A stretch of 16,041 nt of DNA from an uncultured Erysipelotrichaceae bacterium (GCA_902803795.1 CADCRC010000034.1:1-16041); one strand, 5' to 3'. Counted from the stretch's first letter, positions 1 through 7,441 are shown. The notes: generated by a model from the sequence alone, not told the origin. A program made the numbers and translations.

Positions 1-1515
1 GAAATTGAAGATGCTAAAGAATTAGATGAAGCAAAAGAAAATGCAAAAGATATTATTGATGCATCTGATACTTTACTTGAAATAGTAAATGGAATACTTG
101 ATATTTCTAAGATTGAATCTGGTAAATTAGAAATATCTGAATCTTCATATTTGTCATTTGAACTATTTGAAGGACTTGCTAAATTAATTAGTCCTAGAAT
201 GAGAGAAAAAGGTCTTGATTTTAATTTTTTTATCGCTCCTGATTTACCTAAGACATTATATGGAGATCATGCAAATATAAAGAAAATAGTTACTAATTTA
301 TTATCTAATGCATGTAAATATACTGAAAGAGGTTTTGTTAATTATGAAGTTAATTGCGTTAATAGTTCTGATTCTACAAAATTAATTATTAGTGTTGAGG
401 ATTCTGGTAGAGGTATAAAAAAAGAAAATGTAGCTAAATTATTTACTAAGTTTGAAAGATTAGATATGGATAGAAATACGACAATTGAGGGTACTGGACT
501 TGGTCTTGCTATTACTAAGCAATTAGTTGAAATGATGGGTGGTAAGATAATTGTTCATACTATTTATAAAGAAGGTTCTAAGTTTACTGTTATTTTAGAT
601 CAAAAAATATCTAATGAAGTTTTAGTTGAAAGTACTGCGAAACTTGATGTTATTGATATGAATTCAATTAATGTTTTGGTTGTTGATGATAATAAATTAA
701 ATCTTAAGGTTGAAACTAAAATTTTAAATAAATTAGGTGTTAGAAATGTAAAGTGTGTTGATAGTGGATTTGGTGCAATAGATGAAATTAATAATAATAA
801 GAATTATGATATTATTTTATTAGATGATATGATGCCTAAAATGAGTGGTGTTCAAACTTTAAAAGAGTTAAAGAAAATAGATGGTTTTAATATTCCTACT
901 ATTGCTTTGACTGCGAATGCTATAGTTGGTAGTCGTGAAAAATATTTAAAAGATGGTTTTAATGATTATTTATCTAAACCTATTGATAGACATGATCTTG
1001 TTAAAATATTAAGAAAGTTTGTTAGTAAAAATAATATTTATGCAGATGAGGATGATGAAGAAATAAAATATACTGAGATTGAAAAAACTATTGATAATTC
1101 AAATAATTTAGTTGATGCTGGTGTGATTAAAAGTGATGAAAATGAAATTAGTGATCCCAAAGAGTATTTAAAATCACTTGGAGTTGATATAGATAAATCT
1201 TTAGAATTATTGGGTGATATGGAAATGTTTAATATGACATTGTCTGATTTTATTTTAGAAGTAGATGAAAAATGGAATAGGATAAAAAATGAAAAAGATA
1301 GTGGTGATATAGAGAATTATACTATTGATGTACATTCTTTAAAAAGTGATTCTAAATATTTAGGTTTTATGAATTTAGCTGATGTAGCATATGCTCATGA
1401 ATTAAAAGGTAAGGAAAACAACTTAGATTATATAAAAGAACATTTTGTTGAATTAGAAAATGAATATAATAAAGTAATTGATGCTGTAAATAAATATAAA
1501 ACTAAGTTTTTATAA
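1..1515 (+). CDS. Hybrid sensor histidine kinase with receiver and Hpt domains (5' end outside window)
   Basis: The frame is open from the first base, so the gene begins upstream; the TTG at 151 is internal. Numbering visible residues from base 1, residues 16-46 are the second helix of a HisKA dimerisation domain. The phospho-accepting H-box histidine lies before the window. A HATPase_c domain follows, with N-box N99/N103, G1 box D134-G136-G138 and G2 box G164-G168. A receiver domain comes next, with acidic pair D229/D230, phospho-acceptor D275 (in LLDDMMPKMSG), T304 and K326. A C-terminal Hpt domain carries H445 in the HSLKSDS motif. This is a complete His-Asp-His relay apart from the missing sensor and H-box. 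The final acceptor is probably a separate response regulator not encoded here. The stimulus is unknown. Domain calls are confident; the protein's pathway is not. Confidence 0.93.
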   Translation, partial: EIEDAKELDEAKENAKDIIDASDTLLEIVNGILDISKIESGKLEISESSYLSFELFEGLAKLISPRMREKGLDFNFFIAPDLPKTLYGDHANIKKIVTNLLSNACKYTERGFVNYEVNCVNSSDSTKLIISVEDSGRGIKKENVAKLFTKFERLDMDRNTTIEGTGLGLAITKQLVEMMGGKIIVHTIYKEGSKFTVILDQKISNEVLVESTAKLDVIDMNSINVLVVDDNKLNLKVETKILNKLGVRNVKCVDSGFGAIDEINNNKNYDIILLDDMMPKMSGVQTLKELKKIDGFNIPTIALTANAIVGSREKYLKDGFNDYLSKPIDRHDLVKILRKFVSKNNIYADEDDEEIKYTEIEKTIDNSNNLVDAGVIKSDENEISDPKEYLKSLGVDIDKSLELLGDMEMFNMTLSDFILEVDEKWNRIKNEKDSGDIENYTIDVHSLKSDSKYLGFMNLADVAYAHELKGKENNLDYIKEHFVELENEYNKVIDAVNKYKTKFL

Positions 1516-1530
1516 TATTTGGAGGGATAG

Positions 1531-2811
1531 ATGAATATAGTAAAAAAAGCTAAACGATTTGCGATTAAATATCATAGAGGACAAGTTAGAAAAAATGATA
1601 CTGATAAACCTTATATAATACATCCTATTGAAGTTAGTAATATTTTAAGTAAATATGGTTATGATGAAAATGTTGTTGCTGCAGGACTTCTTCATGATAC
1701 TTTAGAAGATACTAAGGCTAAAATTAGTGATATTAAAAGAATGTTTGGTGATGATATATTGTCACTTATATTAGGAGATAGTGAAGAAGATAAAAAATTA
1801 TCTTGGGAAATCAGAAAAAAGGGTGTTATTGATAAAGTTAAAATGCTTGATATTCGTCATAAAGCTGTCGTTTGTGCAGATAAAATTAGTAATCTATCTG
1901 ATATGTTAATTAAATTTAGAATTTATGGAGAAGATTATCATGCTTTTAAAAGAGGTAAAGATAAACAAAAATGGTATTATGAAAATATATATAATAGTTT
2001 AATATATAATGAAGATAATAATAATGAGATGTTTAAGGAATTATATGATTTGATTAGAAAAGTATTTTATAATGAAGAAGATGAATTTGTTAAAAATAAT
2101 ATATTTAATGATAATATAGAATATTATAATAAATTAGTTGTTATAAATTATAAAAGATTAGAACTTGTTAAATTAAAAGATGTATGTGATATTAAACCAT
2201 TTGTTATAGAATTTACTGGTACACCTAGGACGTTTAAAACTACTATTATTAAAAAACTTAGTGATTTTTTGAAGAAAAGTAATTTTAAAATAGAGTATAT
2301 AGATGAATATACTAAATCGAATACTTATAAAAAACTTGATGGTTTTGATAAAATGAATATTGCAGATAGTGTTTTAAATAATATAAATAAATCTATTAGT
2401 AAGAATCCTGATATAGTTATTGTAGATAGAGGTTTATTTGATATACTTATTTTACTTGATAGATTTTATTGTGATGGATATATAGATATATGTATGTATA
2501 ATAGTTATAAGAATAAATATGTATCTTTAATAAATAAAGAGAATATAATAATATGTACTTATTGTGATAGTATTGTTAGTTTGAAAAGAGATTATTATGA
2601 TAAATTGTCTCTTGATAAAAGAAGATTTTTAAGTGTTGATAATGTTGTTTCTTATAATAAATCTTTGAATAATGTTAAAGATAGTATTGATAATATATAT
2701 TTATTTGATGGTAATTTAGATGATTGTGATGAGATGTTTGTTATTGTTAATAAGATACTTGATGAAATTAAGCAATATTATGTAAAATATGTTAATGATA
2801 TATTTAGATAA
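1531..2811 (+). CDS. HD-domain phosphohydrolase (MESH1/SpoT-like) fused to a P-loop kinase-like domain
   Basis: This 426-residue protein starts at an ATG behind a GGAGGG site. Residues 1 to about 165 form an HD hydrolase domain of the RelA/SpoT-MESH1 type: H31, the H55-D56 pair within LLHDTLEDT (E59, D60), and D117 in CADKISNL. These are the usual metal and catalytic positions of (p)ppGpp or NADPH pyrophosphohydrolases. From about residue 222 a P-loop NTPase follows, with EFTGTPRTFKTT at 227-238 (K236, T237) and IVDRGLFD at 297-304. The second motif resembles the DR[SG] motif of thymidylate/deoxynucleoside kinase-like proteins. The glycine usually just before the P-loop lysine is F235. No synthetase or TGS domain is present, so this is not a Rel protein. 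Nucleotide turnover is a reasonable inference, but the substrate is unknown. Only 15 bases separate it from the kinase gene upstream, so co-transcription is likely. Confidence 0.82.
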   Translation: MNIVKKAKRFAIKYHRGQVRKNDTDKPYIIHPIEVSNILSKYGYDENVVAAGLLHDTLEDTKAKISDIKRMFGDDILSLILGDSEEDKKLSWEIRKKGVIDKVKMLDIRHKAVVCADKISNLSDMLIKFRIYGEDYHAFKRGKDKQKWYYENIYNSLIYNEDNNNEMFKELYDLIRKVFYNEEDEFVKNNIFNDNIEYYNKLVVINYKRLELVKLKDVCDIKPFVIEFTGTPRTFKTTIIKKLSDFLKKSNFKIEYIDEYTKSNTYKKLDGFDKMNIADSVLNNINKSISKNPDIVIVDRGLFDILILLDRFYCDGYIDICMYNSYKNKYVSLINKENIIICTYCDSIVSLKRDYYDKLSLDKRRFLSVDNVVSYNKSLNNVKDSIDNIYLFDGNLDDCDEMFVIVNKILDEIKQYYVKYVNDIFR

Positions 2812-2812
2812 G

Positions 2813-2840
2813 TTGAATATTTAGAAAAATGTTGTATAAT
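2813..2840 (+). promoter_or_regulatory. Sigma-A type promoter for the rhomboid gene
   Basis: TTGAAT at 2813-2818 and a perfect TATAAT at 2835-2840 are separated by 16 bases, just after the stop codon of the HD/P-loop gene. The start codon lies 24 bases past the -10 box. AT-rich background makes chance -10 boxes common, but the position and the paired -35 box support it. Confidence 0.62.
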
Positions 2841-2853
2841 ATTTGATAAAAAA

Positions 2854-2861
2854 GAGGTGAT
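2854..2861 (+). promoter_or_regulatory. Ribosome binding site that fixes the rhomboid start
   Basis: GAGGTGAT pairs with the ATCACCTC end of 16S rRNA. It ends three bases before ATG 2865, whereas the alternative TTG at 2862 would abut the site directly. The ATG is therefore preferred. Confidence 0.7.
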
Positions 2862-2864
2862 TTG

Positions 2865-4025
2865 ATGTCTGATGATTATACGCAAAGAATAAAAATTGAT
2901 TCAAAAAATTTGGAAGCTATGAAATTAATGCATTATTTTATAACTGATAAGAATTATAATCCTATTGTTGTACAAGGACTTGATGATGAAATATGGCTTG
3001 AAAATTTAGATGAGGAATATAAGGTTATTAGAATAGTGTCTGGTTATATTCATAATGATGAACAGTATGATTATAATCAATTTAGAGCTAATAGAATAAT
3101 AAGTAAAATTAAGAAGAAGACTTTTTCTTTTTCTATGAATACTTTAAATATATATTTAGATTTAGGTGATAATGTAACTAAGTTTGATGAAAATAGTAAA
3201 CATTCAATTAATATTAAATTAAATAAAGAATCTGATTTTAAAAGTAGTGGATTACTTGATTTTTTTCCTGATATTATTAGTAAAACTAAATTTAAAGAAT
3301 CTGGAATTGCTTTGTTCAGTAGAATTACTAGTGATATTAATAAAGTTGCGAAAAAAGATGGTGAGAAATTTAGTAAATTGTTTTCTCCTAAGACTCCTCT
3401 TGTTACATATATATTGATTGCTTTAAATGTATTTTTATATTTTATGCCTATAATTTTTGGAATATATAATGAGGTTATTTCAAGGTTTGCAATATCTGGA
3501 TTTTTGATTAGAAATGGTGAATATTATAGATTATTATCTGGAATATTTTTACATGGTTCTTTACTTCATTTGCTTTTTAATATGTATGCTTTATGGGTTC
3601 TTGGTAAACAATTAGAAAGTTTAGTTGGAAGAGGTAAATTTTGTGTTATTTATTTTATAAGTGGTTTATGTGGTTCATTGTTTTCTATGTTGTTTAATCA
3701 TAATGTATTTTCTGTTGGAGCAAGTGGAGCTATATTTGGATTAATGGGATCATTGCTTTTCTTTGGTTATCATTATAGAGTTTATTTTGGTAATACAATA
3801 ATTAGAGAAATATTACCTGTTGTTTTAATAAATTTATTATTTGGATTTTCTTCATCAAATGTTGATAATTTTGCTCATATTGGTGGATTGATTGGTGGAT
3901 TTATGATTACTTCTGGTCTTGGAATAGATGATAAGAGTAGTAGATCTGATAGAATTAATGGTTTAATTGTTATAACTATATTTATTGCATTTTTGATTTA
4001 TATGGCATTTTGGTATGTTAAATAA
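2865..4025 (+). CDS. Rhomboid-family intramembrane serine protease with N-terminal soluble domain
   Basis: A 386-residue membrane protein. The first ~175 residues are polar and likely cytosolic, with no motif I recognise. A rhomboid domain follows, with its first membrane helix near 178-200. HGSLLHLLFN carries H230, H235 and N239 of the conserved helix. GASGAIFG has catalytic serine S287, and FAHIGGLIGG has catalytic histidine H338. The last helix is near 365-384. A long N-terminal cytosolic part followed by the rhomboid core recalls Bacillus YqgP/GluP, but the C-terminal TPR repeats of that protein are absent. It probably cleaves membrane proteins within or near the bilayer; the substrate is unknown. 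It has its own promoter, lies in a single-gene unit, and is followed by the ireB promoter. Confidence 0.92.
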   Translation: MSDDYTQRIKIDSKNLEAMKLMHYFITDKNYNPIVVQGLDDEIWLENLDEEYKVIRIVSGYIHNDEQYDYNQFRANRIISKIKKKTFSFSMNTLNIYLDLGDNVTKFDENSKHSINIKLNKESDFKSSGLLDFFPDIISKTKFKESGIALFSRITSDINKVAKKDGEKFSKLFSPKTPLVTYILIALNVFLYFMPIIFGIYNEVISRFAISGFLIRNGEYYRLLSGIFLHGSLLHLLFNMYALWVLGKQLESLVGRGKFCVIYFISGLCGSLFSMLFNHNVFSVGASGAIFGLMGSLLFFGYHYRVYFGNTIIREILPVVLINLLFGFSSSNVDNFAHIGGLIGGFMITSGLGIDDKSSRSDRINGLIVITIFIAFLIYMAFWYVK

Positions 4026-4026
4026 A

Positions 4027-4055
4027 TTGAAAATATATAGTTGTTATGTTAGAAT
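4027..4055 (+). promoter_or_regulatory. Extended -10 promoter for the ireB-ruvX-mltG operon
   Basis: TTGAAA at 4027-4032 and TAGAAT at 4050-4055 are 17 bases apart, and TG at 4047-4048 gives an extended -10 element. It is the best promoter match in the window and sits 25 bases before the ireB start, just after the rhomboid stop. Confidence 0.72.
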
Positions 4056-4079
4056 GAATATAAGGTAGGTGATTATAAT

Positions 4080-4337
4080 ATGTCAAAGGTTGAGCATACA
4101 AGTTTGTATGATATTGCAGAGTTTGATGAACAGGAGGTTCATGAAATATTAAATGAGGTATATACTTCATTAACTGATAGGGGCTATAATGCAACTAATC
4201 AAATTGTTGGTTATTTAATTAGTGGAGATCCAGGATATATTTCAAGTTATAATGATTCTAGAAATAAGATTCAACAAATTGATAGAGCTAAAATTGTAGA
4301 GATATTATTATCATCTTTTCAAAAGAATAATTTATGA
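4080..4337 (+). CDS. ireB: IreB/ReoM family regulatory phosphoprotein (UPF0297)
   Basis: An 85-residue protein with the signature of the UPF0297/YrzL family: RGYNATNQIVGYLISGDPGYI at 33-53, then the DSRNKIQ segment and a helical end. In Enterococcus faecalis IreB is a substrate of the PASTA kinase IreK. In Listeria the homologue ReoM is phosphorylated on Thr7 and controls ClpCP-dependent degradation of MurA, hence peptidoglycan synthesis. A threonine is present here at position 7 (VEHTSLYD). The kinase and phosphatase genes lie about 9.5 kb downstream in this window. A TAGGTGAT site at 4066-4073 precedes the ATG. The last four bases (ATGA) overlap the start of ruvX, as expected for the yrzL-yrrK-yrzB order of Bacilli. 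Family membership is certain; the wall-control role is transferred from homologues. Confidence 0.96.
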   Translation: MSKVEHTSLYDIAEFDEQEVHEILNEVYTSLTDRGYNATNQIVGYLISGDPGYISSYNDSRNKIQQIDRAKIVEILLSSFQKNNL

Positions 4338-4750
4338 GATATTTAGGTTTAGATTTAGGAACTCATAGACTTGGTGTTAGTTTGTCTACTTTAGATATGG
4401 CTGTTCCTTTGATGAGTATTGAACATGAAAATAATTATGATTATTTAATAGATGAAATAAGAAAGCTTGTTGAATCTAAAAATATAGATATGGTAGTTTT
4501 GGGATTACCTAAGAATATGAATAATTCTTTAGGAAATAAAGGAATAGATGCTATAGAATTTGGCGATAGAATAAAAAAAGAGATTGGTGTAGATGTTGTG
4601 ATGCAAGATGAAAGATTATCTACTGTTAGTGCAACTAATATGTTAATTGATAGAGATATGAGAAGAGAAAAAAGAAAAGATGTTGTAGATAATATTGCTG
4701 CTACAATTATATTGCAATGTTATCTTGATAGGAGGAAAAATGAAAGATAA
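4334..4750 (+). CDS. ruvX: Putative pre-16S rRNA nuclease / Holliday junction resolvase-like RuvX (YqgF)
   Basis: A 138-residue RNase H-fold protein, full length for the family. Acidic D7 sits in GLDLGTHRLG. GLPKNMN at 57-63 is the second family loop. DERLSTVSA starts at 92. D119 lies in the VVDNIAA helix. These are the YqgF catalytic positions. Family members have been linked to maturation of the 16S rRNA 5' end in E. coli and to Holliday junction cleavage; which applies here cannot be read from sequence. Translation is coupled to ireB through ATGA at 4334-4337. The 3' end contains the ribosome site and start of the next gene. Confidence 0.95.
   Translation: MRYLGLDLGTHRLGVSLSTLDMAVPLMSIEHENNYDYLIDEIRKLVESKNIDMVVLGLPKNMNNSLGNKGIDAIEFGDRIKKEIGVDVVMQDERLSTVSATNMLIDRDMRREKRKDVVDNIAATIILQCYLDRRKNER
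4731..4735 (+). promoter_or_regulatory. Ribosome binding site fixing the DUF1292 gene start
   Basis: GGAGG inside the end of ruvX lies four bases before ATG 4740. The frame extends further upstream to 4695, but residues there are a shadow of ruvX and have no such site. Confidence 0.75.
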
Positions 4751-5018
4751 AAAGTTTACTTTAATTGATGAAAATGGAGTTAAAACTACATATAGTGTTT
4801 TATTTACATTTGAAAATGAAAAAACTGGAAAAAATTATATAGCTTATACTGATAATTCTAGAGATAAAGATGGTAATATTCAAATATATGCTTCTATATA
4901 TAATCCTAATGATTCAACTGCAAAATTAGAAGAGATTAAAACAGAAGAAGAGTGGAAAGTAATTGATACAATTATTAAAACTTTACAAGATGAATTAAAG
5001 AAAGGATCAGAAGCTTGA
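4740..5018 (+). CDS. DUF1292 family protein (YrzB-like)
   Basis: A 92-residue acidic protein with the DUF1292 pattern: FTLIDENG near the start, YSVLFTFENEKTGKNYIAYTD in the middle, and IYASIYNP before an acidic helical tail. The family is conserved next to ireB and ruvX in Bacilli (yrzL-yrrK-yrzB), but its molecular function is not established. The chosen ATG overlaps the end of ruvX by 11 bases. The gene ends in a TTGA overlap with mltG. The small size, lack of membrane segments and conserved position suggest a cytosolic partner of this operon; that is inference only. Confidence 0.9.
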   Translation: MKDKKFTLIDENGVKTTYSVLFTFENEKTGKNYIAYTDNSRDKDGNIQIYASIYNPNDSTAKLEEIKTEEEWKVIDTIIKTLQDELKKGSEA

Positions 5019-6055
5019 AAAAGAGAGTTATTATAATTATCTTTTTTGTTTTAATTATTGCTGTTTGTTTTTTCGGATATTTTTATTTAATTTCTCCTGT
5101 TGATTCTAATAATAAAGAAACTGTTGTTTTTGAAATTAAAGATGGAGAGAGTTCTATTGAGATAGCTGATTCTTTAAAAAAAGAGAAATTAATTAAATCT
5201 AAATATTTCTTTTTATTATTATATAAGTTAGAAAATAGCAAGATTAAATTTACTACTTATGAATTAAATAGATCTATGAATGTATATGAAATACTTGATA
5301 CTATTAGTACTGGTAATGGTATTAATACTAATTTAGTTAATATTACTTTAAAAGAGGGAGATACTATAAAAAATTTTTCTAAAGAAATAAGTGATAAAAC
5401 TGGTAATTCATATACTGAGGTTATTGCAGTATTTAATGATAAGACATTTATAAAAAAGATGATTGATAAATATTGGTTTTTAGATGATTCTTTATTGTCT
5501 AATAATTTATATTATCCTTTAGAAGGATATATTGTGCCTGATACTTATGAGATTAATTCTAAATCTAGTATTGAGGATATTATAATTAAATTATTGAATG
5601 AGAGTGATAAAAAATTTGCTAGTTATAAAAATATAGAAAATTTTAAAGATATTGTTATTTTGTCTTCTATTGTAGAAAAAGAAGCTATTACAATTGAAGA
5701 TAAAAAAGAAGTTGCTGGTGTTTTTTATAATAGAATTGCATCTAATATGAATTTAGGTTCTGATGTTACTGTTTATTATGGACTACAATTAGATATGAGT
5801 AATGATTTAACATCAGAACAGATTAATAGTGTAAATGCTTATAATACAAGACTTCCTGAAATGAGAGGTAAACTTCCAATTGGTGCTGTTTGTAATCCAA
5901 GTGTTGAAACTATTAATGCGACTATAGATTATTCAAAGAATGATTATTTATATTTTGTAGCTGATAAAAATGGAAAAGTGTATTATAGTAAAACTTTGAA
6001 TGAACATAATAATACAATTTCTAAAATAAAGAGAGAAGGACTTTGGATATGGTAG
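5015..6055 (+). CDS. mltG: Endolytic murein transglycosylase MltG (YceG-like)
   Basis: A 346-residue protein with one N-terminal membrane helix (residues 5-26) and a long extracytoplasmic part. An N-terminal LysM-like segment (about 35-110) is followed by the YceG catalytic domain. The catalytic glutamate is E221 in SSIVEKEA. NAYNTRLPEMRGKLPIGAVCN matches the YNTY...GLPPGPI segment of the family. MltG cuts nascent glycan strands at the membrane and is thought to set strand length with penicillin-binding proteins. The start is TTG at 5015, overlapping the upstream TGA (TTGA), with an AAGGA site about ten bases before it; no better ATG lies nearby. In B. subtilis yrrL occupies the same place after yrzB. 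Confidence 0.93.
   Translation: MKKRVIIIIFFVLIIAVCFFGYFYLISPVDSNNKETVVFEIKDGESSIEIADSLKKEKLIKSKYFFLLLYKLENSKIKFTTYELNRSMNVYEILDTISTGNGINTNLVNITLKEGDTIKNFSKEISDKTGNSYTEVIAVFNDKTFIKKMIDKYWFLDDSLLSNNLYYPLEGYIVPDTYEINSKSSIEDIIIKLLNESDKKFASYKNIENFKDIVILSSIVEKEAITIEDKKEVAGVFYNRIASNMNLGSDVTVYYGLQLDMSNDLTSEQINSVNAYNTRLPEMRGKLPIGAVCNPSVETINATIDYSKNDYLYFVADKNGKVYYSKTLNEHNNTISKIKREGLWIW
6035..6040 (+). promoter_or_regulatory. Ribosome binding site deciding the methyltransferase start
   Basis: GAAGGA inside the end of mltG is eight bases from ATG 6049. The in-frame TTG at 6043 would be only two bases away, too close, so ATG 6049 is preferred; ATG 6058 is a weaker alternative. Confidence 0.6.
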
Positions 6056-6636
6056 ATATGAATTTAGTTAAAAAGATAAAAGAAGATTGTATTAAAGATA
6101 GAATTCCTATTTTGTTAGATGAATCTTTATCTTATATTAATGGTTATATTAAAAAAAATGATGTTAAGAGTATTTTGGAAATTGGAACTGCTGTTGGATA
6201 TTCTTCTATTATGATGGCTATTATTAATCCTGATGTTAAAATTACAAGTATTGAAAGAGATCAAGAAAGATATATGCAAGCTGTTAAGAATGTTAAAAGT
6301 TTAGGATTAGATGATAGAATTACTTTGATATATAATGATGCTTTTGATGTTAGTATTGAAGATAAATTTGATTTAATATTTATAGATGCTGCTAAGAGTC
6401 AAAGTATTAAATTTTTTGAAAAATTTGAATATAATTTAAATGATAAAGGAACTATTATTACTGATAATATTAATTTTCATGGATTTGTTAAAGATAAAGA
6501 TAAAATAGAATCTAGAGATTTAAAGGGACTTGTTAATAAAATTGAAAATTATATAGAGTTTTTGAAATCTAATAAGAAGTATGAGACAGAGTTTTTAGAT
6601 ATTGGTGATGGTTTATCTGTTAGTTGTAAATTATGA
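6049..6636 (+). CDS. trmR: O-methyltransferase, probable tRNA 5-hydroxyuridine methyltransferase TrmR (YrrM)
   Basis: A 195-residue class I SAM-dependent methyltransferase of the metal-dependent COMT-like group. EIGTAVGYSS at 44-53 is the SAM-binding loop and E69 the ribose-binding acid. D113 in FIDAAKSQ and D139-N140 in TDNINFHG form the metal site. In Bacillus, TrmR (yrrM) methylates 5-hydroxyuridine at the wobble position of tRNA to give methoxyuridine. Gene order after ruvX, yrzB and mltG matches yrrM. The U32 peptidase-like hydroxylation genes that follow yrrM in Bacillus are not here. It overlaps the mltG end by seven bases and its own TGA overlaps the next start (ATGA). The specific substrate comes from synteny and is less sure than the fold. 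Confidence 0.85.
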   Translation: MVDMNLVKKIKEDCIKDRIPILLDESLSYINGYIKKNDVKSILEIGTAVGYSSIMMAIINPDVKITSIERDQERYMQAVKNVKSLGLDDRITLIYNDAFDVSIEDKFDLIFIDAAKSQSIKFFEKFEYNLNDKGTIITDNINFHGFVKDKDKIESRDLKGLVNKIENYIEFLKSNKKYETEFLDIGDGLSVSCKL

Positions 6637-7382
6637 GTAAATATTCTAAGAGGTTTAAAAATAGAAACAATTATAAATATAAGATATTATTTATATTTGT
6701 TTTTTTGATTGTTCTTTTTGTATATTTTTTTAGTTATATCAATTTAAAAGATGATAGTGATTCTAAATTAGATATTAAACCTACTATTTTATTGATTGCT
6801 GGGCATTCTTATTCTCCATATTGTATGTCTTTTAATGATATAGATGATTGTAGAGGTAAGATTAAATCATCTGATTATGCTGAAGAAGAGGAGACTAGAT
6901 TATTTGCTAAGAGTATTAGGAAAGAGTTACTTGATTTAAATATAAATGTTGATATAGCAAATGCGTTGATGTCTGGTGATTTTGATAAGATGAATAAATC
7001 ATTTTATTTAGAGTGTAAAAGTAATAGTAAATTATGTAATAAGTTTGATTGGAGTAAATATAAATATGTTTTAGAAATACATTTTAATTCATCTTTTAAT
7101 CATAGAATATCTGGTAGTTGTTCTGTTGTATTAGAGGGTAGTGATGTTCTTGATATAGATGATGAACTTGTTAAAGATATTGTTGATATTACGGGAAATG
7201 ATGCTTTAGAAAAACAAGAACTTGATGCATTTAATTTAAAATTTTTTAAAAAACTTGGTGTTGATATGAGTTATTTAGAAGTTGAGTTTTATGATAATAA
7301 TGAAGCAATGAAGGTATTTAAAAGTAATCAGAATGTTATAGCTAAAAAGATGGCTGAAAGTATTAAGAAATATTATGGATAA
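6633..7382 (+). CDS. Divergent membrane-anchored N-acetylmuramoyl-L-alanine amidase-like protein (Amidase_3 type)
   Basis: A 249-residue protein with a basic N-terminus, one membrane helix (17-37) and an extracytoplasmic domain. The domain follows the Amidase_3 zinc-hydrolase outline: TILLIAGHS with H58, an acidic helix EEEETRL at 84-90, VLEIHFNSS with H150, and YLEVEFYDNNEA with E216/E218. A final helix (KKMAESIKKY) is typical of the family end. These would supply two zinc histidines, a zinc glutamate and the catalytic glutamate. The similarity is weak and the GH[GD] loop reads GHSYSPYC, so activity is not assured. Five cysteines (C64, C73, C128, C135, C163) lie outside the membrane, unusual for low-GC Bacilli. 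It is the last gene of the ireB operon, coupled by ATGA and followed by a terminator. If active it would cleave peptide stems from peptidoglycan. Confidence 0.62.
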   Translation: MSKYSKRFKNRNNYKYKILFIFVFLIVLFVYFFSYINLKDDSDSKLDIKPTILLIAGHSYSPYCMSFNDIDDCRGKIKSSDYAEEEETRLFAKSIRKELLDLNINVDIANALMSGDFDKMNKSFYLECKSNSKLCNKFDWSKYKYVLEIHFNSSFNHRISGSCSVVLEGSDVLDIDDELVKDIVDITGNDALEKQELDAFNLKFFKKLGVDMSYLEVEFYDNNEAMKVFKSNQNVIAKKMAESIKKYYG

Positions 7383-7404
7383 CCTTTTGGTTATTTTTTC
7401 TTTT
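7379..7404 (+). terminator. Short intrinsic terminator overlapping the amidase-like stop codon
   Basis: ATAACC (7379-7384), loop TTTT, GGTTAT (7389-7394), then TTTTTCTTTT. Two further G-T pairs may extend the 6-bp stem. The left arm includes the TAA stop at 7380-7382. It separates the ireB operon from priA. Confidence 0.72.
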
Positions 7405-7405
7405 G

Positions 7406-7434
7406 TTGATTTTTTTAATACAATAAAGTAATAT
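7406..7434 (+). promoter_or_regulatory. Probable promoter for priA
   Basis: TTGATT at 7406-7411 and TAATAT at 7429-7434 are 17 bases apart, directly after the terminator and 20 bases before the start. TATAAA at 7432-7437 is an alternative -10. The boxes are imperfect, but a promoter is expected here after a terminator. Confidence 0.5.
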
Positions 7435-7441
7435 AAAACGA

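Noticed and set aside
151..153. TTG as the start of the histidine kinase
   Set aside because: The same frame is open to base 1 and encodes the HisKA helix, so this is an internal codon of a gene that begins upstream.
1531..2811. A Rel/SpoT alarmone synthetase-hydrolase
   Set aside because: Only the HD part matches. No synthetase, TGS or ACT domain follows; the C-terminal half is a P-loop protein.
2817..2843. AATATT inverted repeat as a terminator after the HD/P-loop gene
   Set aside because: The arms are all A-T, the element overlaps the promoter boxes and there is no stable stem followed by a T-tract.
4695..4739. N-terminal extension of the DUF1292 protein
   Set aside because: The extra residues are a shadow of ruvX, and a GGAGG site sits just before ATG 4740.
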